In this document: one piece after another, positions 1-10,225 of the stretch | How the letters are laid out: each line of letters opens with the position of its first letter | Position numbering within the stretch: position 1 is the stretch's first letter | From: Asterias amurensis | Taxonomy: Eukaryota; Echinodermata; Asteroidea; Forcipulatida; Asteriidae | DNA: 64,000 nucleotides | Direction: 5' to 3' | NCBI RefSeq assembly: GCF_032118995.1 | Contig: NC_092666.1 | Location: forward strand, 7,514,501-7,578,500 | The notes under the pieces: generated by a model | Told to the model about the DNA's origin: nothing | What the model saw: only the letters and a program-made list of their open reading frames with translations | Databases searched by the model: none | Program-made: the position numbers and the translations under genes

Positions 1-19
1 ATCACAGGCATATTACTCG

Positions 20-92
20 GGTGAGATTGGAACCCACGACCCTTGAAATTCTAGAGCAGTGTCATACCAACTAAACCACATAGATTGCCCGG
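20..92 (-). mobile_element. tRNA-derived SINE head (left copy)
   Basis: Read on the minus strand this has a tRNA-like pol III promoter: a box A-like GTGGTTTAGTTGG (66-80 region) and a box B-like GGGTTCCAATC (25-36), about 40 bases apart. A short flank (GAGGCAG and TTC) resembles the SINE head at 31455-31550. It is not a credible functional tRNA: acceptor-stem pairing is not evident and it sits in repeat DNA. Its duplicate is at 50377-50449. Confidence 0.6.
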
Positions 93-1483
93 TGGCTACA
101 CTAGAGGCAGTTCGGATATTATGTTTTAGCAGCGGGTACTGCGAACGATTTATTAATGTTAAATTTGCATCGGGGATAAAGAATATTCATTTTGTTTTTT
201 ACCCACACACACCGACGTGTGTTAGCACTGTACATATGCCTACTCAGTACTCGGTACTCATATTTATTAAACCATCCTTCCACCATGGTTAATCTTAAAA
301 CGAAATGGTGCATTGCCAACTGCTCATGAAAGCTGTGGGACATCTTAAAGTTTGTCCCGTTGTTATACAGAGAATCTTGCATCATCCATTTATTCCAATA
401 ACAAGTCAAGGAAATAGTTGACATTCCTAGTTCAATGAAGCATAACCCTGTGTAGAAGTGGCGCTAGAAAATTTAGGTCAGACCGCTATACGCCATAGGA
501 TACATGTCAATACCTTACATTATAGTAAATCAGTACTATCGAGAAACGATGTATAAAAAAGTGGAGCCGACTGGGGTTTACACTGACTTGCCATTCGAAA
601 CAGCATTATTTCGACTGAAAGCTCCAGTCGATCACAAACGCAACATCAAACGAGGCTGATGTAAGATTTAAAGAGCTTTGAGCGGGGAGAGGCACAACAG
701 CTAACAATAGCGAGAAAATAGCACCGTTTTCATTTCTGCGGACAGTTGGAAATTCGGTTGGGAAAACTGATACAAGCAAATCTGGTCGGATAACCATCAT
801 CCAACGTCTCGAGAGATGGGAGAAAAACCAGCATTTCCTCAGAGGACAGACAGAGAGTTTTAGTATCAGAGGAGGCATCCAAGAAAGAATTGGAGCTAAG
901 AAGACCGTAGATGCCAAGATGGCTACAGGACACTTTCTGCAAACTCTCATCTTTTACGAGGTAATGAAACTGATGTGTCGGTGTAATTGTTATGTCGCCC
1001 GATACAGCACCCTATTTGATGCCTATACGCAAAGCAAAGGCGAATAAAAGTTGAGTTTTGTTCGGTGGGAGGACTTAGCGTTGGCTGCAAGAATGCAACA
1101 GCGCGGTAATAGTTGCCATACCTATAGACCTGGCGGCCATATACTTTCGTATTATTAAATATAGTGTACGGATTTACAGTACAAAGAGTCCTATACAGAT
1201 CTACCATTCCTAGTTCATCGAAGCATTACCAGGTGTTTTTTTAAAGCAAAGGAGGCGCTAGAAGATTACAGTTCAGCCCGTTATACGCCAAATAGTCTAG
1301 TCTTTAAAGGCCCCCCAAAAATGACTTGACCTGTAGACGAAATTCCAACACCACATCGAAAAAGTAGAAAAAAAGCAAGCAGGTAAAATATGCATTGTTT
1401 GTGAAATTTCAAGTTGCCATTTTGCCTCTAGGTACATTAATGTATGTATGTATCCCTGGTAGTAGTCAAAGTTATATCATTTT
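93..1483. other. No recognised gene; duplicated unique sequence
   Basis: I recognise no gene or repeat family here. A stop-free plus-strand stretch of about 360 bases (682-1041) carries a GTAATG donor-like site after a Phe-Tyr-Glu run near 959, and the minus strand is open over 606-950, but neither resembles a known protein and this length is expected by chance. A short ATGT microsatellite lies near 1439-1452 and is one unit longer in the right copy. Confidence 0.5.
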
Positions 1484-1746
1484 CACAAATATGCCTCAAA
1501 ATTGAGTGGTTTTCGTTTTACCTCGTCGATAAACACGGTCGGCCATTTATGGGAGTCAAAACTTTGACTCCCATAAATAGTCGACCGAGTTAGTTCACGA
1601 CGTAAAATGAAAACCGTGCAATTTTGAGTGATACTTGTGTGGATCATTATATTCTACTTTTAAAACATCTTTCTAACCATATGCAAACGGTTTCAAACGC
1701 TGTTCATAGACCAACTCGTCCGATCTAAGGCAACGTGTTCCTTTAA
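1484..1746. mobile_element. Truncated TTAA-type fold-back element
   Basis: This is the centre and right arm of a palindromic element whose full version is at 52218-52587. The centre is the inverted pair GGGAGTCAAA / TTTGACTCCC around 1551-1572. The right end reads GGCAACGTGTTCCTTTAA. The left arm is missing because of a deletion relative to the right copy. A third member is at 34598-34987. It has no coding capacity. Confidence 0.85.
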
Positions 1747-2689
1747 TGAGGTTCCAAACTTTACAAGTTTTTTATCCCTAGCCCTGTCATGGGGGTTCCA
1801 GTATAATTTAATTAAATTTGTTTAATTAAGATTACGTGCGTAACAAGCCCCTACAAATGCTTGCAATAATGAGTGCACCTTTTTAAGGCCTGACCACACA
1901 AGGTCAGTAGATGTTAGGGAGGTTGACAGCCTTACCTAGTGGTGCCCAGTCTAAGGTGTCCAGCATAATTTAAAGCGCAAGTGACATAATTATTTCAATA
2001 ACTTTTAGTGCATTGTAATACGTGACGTAATACTTATTAAACTAAGTTCAGTCCCAAAAAATACTTAAACCCCCATAACCCTGCTAGAGATAATACTTTT
2101 GCAACCCCTCTCTAATATCTTCCGTTCCAGTGGTGACCGGTCCAAGGCGACAGACATAAATTAAAGCAGTCTCGCATTTCTTGTTAGGCATTAAACGCAA
2201 GTAACTTAAATTAAACAAATTTAGTTTCACTTTATTGTCACCTTAGATGCTTTATTTGGTAGGGTTAGTTTCAAGAGACAATTGCATGCAAATTCAGTGT
2301 GACAGTGATATCAATAGACCGATCCAGAAGGCACCGCTCACGACGCACGTGTGATCAAGAACACGTGGGGCTCTCCAATGTTTTTCTGCAGAACTCTGCC
2401 GCGCGCACCAAGATACGCGCACACATGTCGGACCTTCGTTGCTTTGTGATTGGTCAATACGCAATTGGGCGTAGCTTAATGAATCGGTCTATTAAACAAC
2501 TATCAGGGCGTGTGCACACATAAACTAGTGGAAATAACAGGCGAAAACGGCAATTTGAACTTGTGCAAGTTTCCAATATTTCTAAACTTGTATACATTTT
2601 CTATGCTTTGTATTTTTAAGTTTCAAGAAACGTTTGCATTAAAATTTGAGGTGAAAGTTTTCTTAATTGTACTACTATCTGGGCCTAAG
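1747..2689. other. No recognised gene; duplicated unique sequence
   Basis: AT-rich sequence with no supported gene. Two small indels separate it from the right copy: about 40 bases near 2349-2387 and about 15 bases near 2483-2500 are present here and absent at 53188 and 53285. Short open frames (2299-2523, 2510-2755) have no recognisable similarity. Confidence 0.5.
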
Positions 2690-5600
2690 AATGTTCAAAT
2701 AGAATTGAAAATATTGGCCAAAAGTAGGCGTCCTTTTTTGGCTTGCATCGCTTAGATCCAAGCCACAGACACAAAACAAAAACACTAAACTGTAGCCAAT
2801 GATTTACGCTTTCCGTTGGTGTATAGTATGTGCGAATCAAATAATGTATTGGATATTATATGGGCCTCCGTGTAGTGTCATTATTTGGAGAAAAACTTAC
2901 TTTTTTAGCCTTTTTCTCCCTTAGGGTGAGGGGTAGCTTTTTCGCCGCCCGTGTTGCGCAGATTTATGCGTCAGACACGAAACAATTATAAACGTGTAGC
3001 CCTTGAATGGGGCTTTCCTCTGGTTTATAGTATGTGTGGATCAACAATATTCTTCGGGTTCAAAATAACCTTTGTACTTTGAATTTCTCTCCAGAACGGC
3101 TAATATTGACGTCCGGAAAACACTCTTCGTGCCAACCATTCGGAGTAGGCTTGCTCAAACACTTTTTGAGCACCACGGAGTTGATGTAGGGTCTCATCAA
3201 GTTGATTATCGGATGTGGTATTATTCAAGCCACACACAGGTACCCTGATTATTTCTCTAGCCTACCAAGTTCAGGAATAATGGTCAAGTTCACAGACTCT
3301 GAGCGAACTTGTATGCCAACCATTTTCGGCACCCCGTTGCCTGGCGTTTTCAAACTTGACCAAAATGGCCGAAAATGGCTCCCTCCTTTGTCGGCTTGCA
3401 TCGCTTAGATCCAAGCCACAGACACAAACCAAAGACATGAAACTGTAGCCCATGTTTAGCGCGACCGTTGGTGTATAGTATGTGCGAATTGTATAATGTC
3501 TTGGATATGATATGGGCCTCCGTGTAGTGTCATTACTTGGAGAAAAACTTACTTTTTTAGCCTTTTTCTCCCTTAGGGTGAGGGGTAGCCTTTTCGCCGC
3601 CCTTGTTGCGCAGATTTATGCGTCAGACACGAAACAATTATAAACGTGTAGCCCTTGAAGGGGGTTTTCCTCTGGTGTATATTTTGTGTGGATCAACAAA
3701 TTTCTTTGGGTTCAAAATAACCTTTGTACTTTGAATTTCTCTCCAGAATGGCTAATATTGACGTCCGGAAAACACTCTTCGTGCCAACCATTCGGAGTAG
3801 GCTTGCTTAAACAATTTTTAAAGCACCACGGAGTTGATGGAGGGTCTCCGCAAGTTGATTATCGGATGCGGTATTATTCAAGCCACACACAGGTACCCTG
3901 ATTATTTCTCTAGCCTACCAAGTTCAGGAATAATGGTCAAGTTCACAGACTCTGAGCGAACTTGTATGCCAACCATTTTCGGCACCCCGTTGCCTGGCGT
4001 TTTCAAACTTGACCAAAATGGCCGAAAATGGCTCCCTGCTTTGTCGGCTTGCATCGCTTAGATCCAAGCCACAGACACAAACCAAAAACATTAAACTGTA
4101 GCCCATGATTAGCGCTTTCCGTTGGTGTATAGTATGTGCGAATCAAATAATGTATTGGATATTATATGGGCCTCCGTGTAGTGTCATTATTTGGAGAAAA
4201 ACTTACTTTTTTAGCCTTTTTCTCCCTTAGGGTGAGGGGTAGCTTTTTCGCCGCCCGTGTTGCGCAGATTTATGCGTCAGACACGAAACAATTATAAACG
4301 TGTAGCCCTTGAATGGGGCTTTCCTCTGGTTTATAGTATGTGTGGATCAACAATATTCTTCGGGTTCAAAATAACCTTTGTACTTTGAATTTCTCTCCAG
4401 AACGGCTAATATTGACGTCCGGAAAACACTCTTCGTGCCAACCATTCGGAGTAGGCTTGCTCAAACACTTTTTGAGCACCACGGAGTTGATGTAGGGTCT
4501 CATCAAGTTGATTATCGGATGTGGTATTATTCAAGCCACACACAGGTACCCTGATTATTTCTCTAGCCTACCAAGTTCAGGAATAATGGTCAAGTTCACA
4601 GACTCTGAGCGAACTTGTATGCCAACCATTTTCGGCACCCCGTTGCCTGGCGTTTTCAAACTTGACCAAAATGGCCGAAAATGGCTCCCTCCTTTGTCGG
4701 CTTGCATCGCTTAGATCCAAGCCACAGACACAAACCAAAGACATGAAACTGTAGCCCATGTTTAGCGCGACCGTTGGTGTATAGTATGTGCGAATTGTAT
4801 AATGTCTTGGATATGATATGGGCCTCCGTGTAGTGTCATTACTTGGAGAAAAACTTACTTTTTTAGCCTTTTTCTCCCTTAGGGTGAGGGGTAGCCTTTT
4901 CGCCGCCCTTGTTGCGCAGATTTATGCGTCAGACACGAAACAATTATAAACGTGTAGCCCTTGAAGGGGGTTTTCCTCTGGTGTATATTTTGTGTGGATC
5001 AACAAATTTCTTTGGGTTCAAAATAACCTTTGTACTTTGAATTTCTCTCCAGAATGGCTAATATTGACGTCCGGAAAACACTCTTCGTGCCAACCATTCG
5101 GAGTAGGCTTGCTTAAACAATTTTTAAAGCACCACGGAGTTGATGGAGGGTCTCCGCAAGTTGATTATCGGATGCGGTATTATTCAAGCCACACACAGGT
5201 ACCCTGATTATTTCTCTAGCCTACCAAGTTCAGGAATAATGGTCAAGTTCACAGACTCTGAGCGAACTTGTATGCCAACCATTTTCGGCACCCCGTTGCC
5301 TGGCGTTTTCAAACTTGACCAAAATGGCCGAAAATGGCTCCCTGCTTTGTCGGCTTGCATCGCTTAGATCCAAGCCACAGACACAAACCAAAAACATTAA
5401 ACTGTAGCCCATGATTAGCGCTTTCCGTTGGTGTATAGTATGTGCGAATTGTATAATGTCTTGGATATGATATGGGCCTCCGTGTAGTGTCATTATTTGG
5501 AGAAAAACTTACTTTTTTAGCCTTTTTCTCCCTTAGGGTGAGGGGTAGCTTTTTCGCCGCCCTTGTTGCGCAGGTTTATGCGTCAGACACGAAACAATTA

Positions 5601-6905
5601 TAAACGTGTAGCCCTTGAATGGGGCTTTCCTCTGGTTTATAGTATGTGTGGATCAACAATATTCTTCGGGTTCAAAATAACCTTTGTACTTTGAATTTCT
5701 CTCCAGAACGGCTAATATTGACGTCCGGAAAACACTCTTCGTGCCAACCATTCGGAGTAGGCTTGCTCAAACACTTTTTGAGCACCACGGAGTTGATGTA
5801 GGGTCTCATCAAGTTGATTATCGGATGTGGTATTATTCAAGCCACACACAGGTACCCTGATTATTTCTCTAGCCTACCAAGTTCAGGAATAATGGTCAAG
5901 TTCACAGACTCTGAGCGAACTTGTATGCCAACCATTTTCGGCACCCCGTTGCCTGGCGTTTTCAAACTTGACCAAAATGGCCGAAAATGGCTCCCTCCTT
6001 TGTCGGCTTGCATCGCTTAGATCCAAGCCACAGACACAAACCAAAAACATTAAACTGTAGCCCATGATTAGCGCTTTCCGTTGGTGTATAGTATGTGCGA
6101 ATTGTATAATGTCTTGGATATGATATGGGCCTCCGTGTAGTGTCATTATTTGGAGAAAAACTTACTTTTTTAGCCTTTTTCTCCCTTAGGGTGAGGGGTA
6201 GCTTTTTCGCCGCCCTTGTTGCGCAGGTTTATGCGTCAGACACGAAACAATTATAAACGTGTAGCCCTTGAATGGGGCTTTCCTCTGGTTTATAGTATGT
6301 GTGGATCAACAATATTCTTCGGGTTCAAAATAACCTTTGTACTTTGAATTTCTCTCCAGAACGGCTAATATTGACGTCCGGAAAACACTCTTCGTGCCAA
6401 CCATTCGGAGTAGGCTTGCTCAAACACTTTTTGAGCACCACGGAGTTGATGTAGGGTCTCATCAAGTTGATTATCGGATGTGGTATTATTCAAGCCACAC
6501 ACAGGTACCCTGATTATTTCTCTAGCCTACCAAGTTCAGGAATAATGGTCAAGTTCACAGACTCTGAGCGAACTTGTATGCCAACCATTTTCGGCACCCC
6601 GTTGCCTGGCGTTTTCAAACTTGACCAAAATGGCCGAAAATGGCTCCCTCCTTTGTCGGCTTGCATCGCTTAGATCCAAGCCACAGACACAAACCAAAAA
6701 CATGAAACTGTAGCCCATGATTAGCGCTTTCCGTTGGTGTATAGTATGTGCGAATTCAATAATGTCTTGGATACGATATGGGCCTCCGTGTAGTGTCATT
6801 GTTTGAAGAAAAACGTACGTTTTGAGCCTTTTTCCCTTAGGGTAAGGAGTAGCTTTTTTGCTGCCCTTTTTGCGCAGGCCTTGAATAGGGATTTGGCAAG
6901 GGGGT
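2690..6905. repeat. 653-bp satellite array, about 6.5 units
   Basis: Homologous landmarks recur exactly every 653 bases (3202, 3855, 4508, 5161, 5814, 6467). Two unit variants alternate. Type A carries GTTGATGTAGGGTCTCATC and type B carries GTTGATGGAGGGTCTCCGC; the order is A-B-A-B-A-A, so the left part is a 1306-bp higher-order dimer. Both edge units are diverged. A 68-75 residue open frame recurs in every unit, but only because the repeat is homogeneous; there is no known domain. The right copy of the duplication has about four units fewer. Confidence 0.95.
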
Positions 6906-7573
6906 ATTTTGGGTGCGTGGTTCTAGTCATGGTGCGAAAAAAAAGAACTTTGCAAAAATCTGACGTAAAGTAAACGTCTTTGATTAATACTCGTCGTTAT
7001 GCAAATCTTTAGTCTCGAGAATTTGGGAGCAATTCTGCCTAAAGTGAGCGCACTTTTGTGCTTTTGGAGGCTTATTAGTGAGTAATTATTTTTTTTACTT
7101 TCATTTCACGTCAGATTGTCTACTTTCCGGGGGGGAAATGCTAAAAAATCATCTTTTTTAGTAATTACAAATAGTGCCTTTAACAGCTTATGGAACTAGC
7201 CCATGGATGTATGACTTCTTACATCATCTCATACCTGACCAATTATAACTCAGAAAGTAAAAGCCCGTGAAGATTCCATTGATCGCTACTGCTATAAGAT
7301 CGTATTGATTAAGAAGAGCGCTTTTGTGATCCAATTTCTTTGTTATATTTGGTGTGGGGCTTGCATGCTCCTTGGCTAATTTGAATGTGAATAGCCCAGT
7401 TGTGAATAGTTCTTCTCAAGTAAGCACGTGATTGAGTGGAAATTTCTGCTACGAAACCTGCACACAGCACGGTTGAGTGACTCGTCAATATGCCGCGGTT
7501 GGAAGTGCTTGTTGGTGGATCTGTGTGCTGTGCTGTTTTGCTTTGCTTTGCTGTGCTATGTTTTGTGAGTACT
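6906..7573. other. Junction between two satellites; no recognised gene
   Basis: Duplicated unique DNA separating the 653-bp and 12-bp arrays. Near 7160-7188 a short piece (AGTAATTAC, then AGTGCCTTTAA) resembles the end of the TTAAAGGCAGTGG element found many times at 18-50 kb; it is at most a small remnant. Nothing else recognised. Confidence 0.45.
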
Positions 7574-10225
7574 GTTTCAGTTGTAGTTTCAGTTGTAGTT
7601 TCAGTTGTAGTTTCAGTTGTAGTTTCAGTTGTAGTTTCAGTTGTAGTTCCAGTTGTAGTTCCAGTTGTAGTTCCAGTTGTAGTCCCAGTTGTAGTCCCAG
7701 TTGTAGTCCCAGTTGTAGTCCCAGTTGTGGTCTCAGTTGTGGTCTCAGTTGTAGTCTCAGTTGTAGTCCCAGTTGTAGTCCCAGTTGTAGTCTCAGTTGT
7801 AGTCCCAGTTGTAGTCCCAGTTGTAGTCTCAGTTGTAGTCTCAGTTGTAGTCTCAGTTGTAGTCTCAGTTGTAGTCTCAGTTGTAGTCTCAGTTGTAGTC
7901 GCAGTTGTAGTCGCAGTTGTAGTCGCAGTTGTAGTCGCAGTTGTAGTCGCAGTTGTAGTCGCAGTTGTAGTCTCAGTTGTAGTCTCAGTTGTAGTCTCAG
8001 TTGTAGTCTCAGTTGTAGTCCCAGTTGTAGTCGCAGTTGTAGTCGCAGTTGTAGTCGCAGTTGTAGTCGCAGTTGTAGTCGCAGTTGTAGTCGCAGTTGT
8101 AGTCGCAGTTGTAGTCGCAGTTGTAGTCGCAGTTGTAGTCGCAGTTGTAGTCGCAGTTGTAGTCGCAGTTGTAGTCTCAGTTGTAGTCTCAGTTGTAGTC
8201 TCAGTTGTAGTCTCAGTTGTAGTCTCAGTTGTAGTCTCAGTTGTAGTCTCAGTTGTAGTCTCAGTTGTAGTCTCAGTTGTAGTCTCAGTTGTAGTCTCAG
8301 TTGTAGTCTCAGTTGTAGTCTCAGTTGTAGTCGCAGTTGTAGTCGCAGTTGTAGTCGCAGTTGTAGTCGCAGTTGTAGTCGCAGTTGTAGTCGCAGTTGT
8401 AGTCGCAGTTGTAGTCGCAGTTGTAGTCGCAGTTGTAGTCGCAGTTGTAGTCGCAGTTGTAGTCGCAGTTGTAGTCGCAGTTGTAGTCGCAGTTGTAGTC
8501 TCAGTTGTAGTCTCAGTTGTAGTCTCAGTTGTAGTCTCAGTTGTAGTCTCAGTTGTAGTCTCAGTTGTAGTCTCAGTTGTAGTCTCAGTTGTAGTCTCAG
8601 TTGTAGTCTCAGTTGTAGTCTCAGTTGTAGTCGCAGTTGTAGTCGCAGTTGTAGTCGCAGTTGTAGTCGCAGTTGTAGTCTCAGTTGTAGTCGCAGTTGT
8701 AGTCGCAGTTGTAGTCGCAGTTGTAGTCTCAGTTGTAGTCGCAGTTGTAGTCGCAGTTGTAGTCGCAGTTGTAGTCGCAGTTGTAGTCTCAGTTGTAGTC
8801 TCAGTTGTAGTCTCAGTTGTAGTCTCAGTTGTAGTCTCAGTTGTAGTCTCAGTTGTAGTCTCAGTTGTAGTCTCAGTTGTAGTCTCAGTTGTAGTCGCAG
8901 TTGTAGTCGCAGTTGTAGTCGCAGTTGTAGTCGCAGTTGTAGTCGCAGTTGTAGTCGCAGTTGTAGTCGCAGTTGTAGTCGCAGTTGTAGTCGCAGTTGT
9001 AGTCGCAGTTGTAGTCGCAGTTGTAGTCGCAGTTGTAGTCTCAGTTGTAGTCTCAGTTGTAGTCTCAGTTGTAGTCTCAGTTGTAGTCTCAGTTGTAGTC
9101 GCAGTTGTAGTCTCAGTTGTAGTCGCAGTTGTAGTCGCAGTTGTAGTCGCAGTTGTAGTCGCAGTTGTAGTCGCAGTTGTAGTCGCAGTTGTAGTCGCAG
9201 TTGTAGTCGCAGTTGTAGTCGCAGTTGTAGTCGCAGTTGTAGTCGCAGTTGTAGTCGCAGTTGTAGTCGCAGTTGTAGTCGCAGTTGTAGTCGCAGTTGT
9301 AGTCGCAGTTGTAGTCGCAGTTGTAGTCGCAGTTGTAGTCGCAGTTGTAGTCGCAGTTGTAGTCGCAGTTGTAGTCGCAGTTGTAGTCTCAGTTGTAGTC
9401 GCAGTTGTAGTCGCAGTTGTAGTCGCAGTTGTAGTCTCAGTTGTAGTCTCAGTTGTAGTCTCAGTTGTAGTCTCAGTTGTAGTCGCAGTTGTAGTCGCAG
9501 TTGTAGTCGCAGTTGTAGTCGCAGTTGTAGTCGCAGTTGTAGTCGCAGTTGTAGTCGCAGTTGTAGTCGCAGTTGTAGTCGCAGTTGTAGTCGCAGTTGT
9601 AGTCGCAGTTGTAGTCGCAGTTGTAGTCGCAGTTGTAGTCGCAGTTGTAGTCGCAGTTGTAGTCGCAGTTGTAGTCGCAGTTGTAGTCGCAGTTGTAGTC
9701 GCAGTTGTAGTCGCAGTTGTAGTCGCAGTTGTAGTCGCAGTTGTAGTCGCAGTTGTAGTCGCAGTTGTAGTCGCAGTTGTAGTCGCAGTTGTAGTCGCAG
9801 TTGTAGTCGCAGTTGTAGTCGCAGTTGTAGTCGCAGTTGTAGTCGCAGTTGTAGTCGCAGTTGTAGTCGCAGTTGTAGTCGCAGTTGTAGTCGCAGTTGT
9901 AGTCGCAGTTTTAGTCGCAGTTGTAGTCGCAGTTTTAGTCGCAGTTGTAGTCGCAGTTGTAGTCGCAGTTGTAGTCGCAGTTGTAGTCGCAGTTGTAGTC
10001 GCAGTTGTAGTCGCAGTTGTAGTCGCAGTTGTAGTCGCAGTTGTAGTCGCAGTTGTAGTCGCAGTTGTAGTCGCAGTTGTAGTCGCAGTTGTAGTCGCAG
10101 TTGTAGTCGCAGTTGTAGTCGCAGTTGTAGTCGCAGTTGTAGTCGCAGTTGTAGTCGCAGTTGTAGTCGCAGTTGTAGTCGCAGTTGTAGTCGCAGTTGT
10201 AGTCGCAGTTGTAGTCGCAGTTGTA
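7574..10225. repeat. 12-bp satellite array, 221 units
   Basis: Tandem repeat of AGTTGTAGTNNC, consensus AGTTGTAGTCGC, 2652 bases or 221 units with almost no length change. Variation is nearly confined to two positions, giving unit types TT, TC, CC, CT and CG. The left edge holds TT, TC and CC types, the middle has blocks of CT and CG, and the right several hundred bases are almost pure CG. Because 12 is divisible by three and only one frame meets TAG, five of six frames stay open, producing apparent proteins of more than 900 residues with four-residue repeats (VVVA, SCSR, TTTA, LQLR, CDYN). These are not genes. Confidence 0.97.

Noticed and set aside
20-92. Functional tRNA gene
   Set aside because: Box A and box B are present, but acceptor-stem pairing is not convincing, and the same head occurs in SINE context at 31455. 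The same reasoning applies to 44314-44380.
606-950. 114-codon minus-strand frame, identical in the right copy
   Set aside because: Identity is that of the recent duplication. The frame has no domain and the opposite strand is open too.
3202-6799. Recurring 60-87 residue frames on both strands every 653 bases
   Set aside because: Their conservation equals that of the whole satellite unit, and both strands are open at the same place, so there is no sign of selection on protein.
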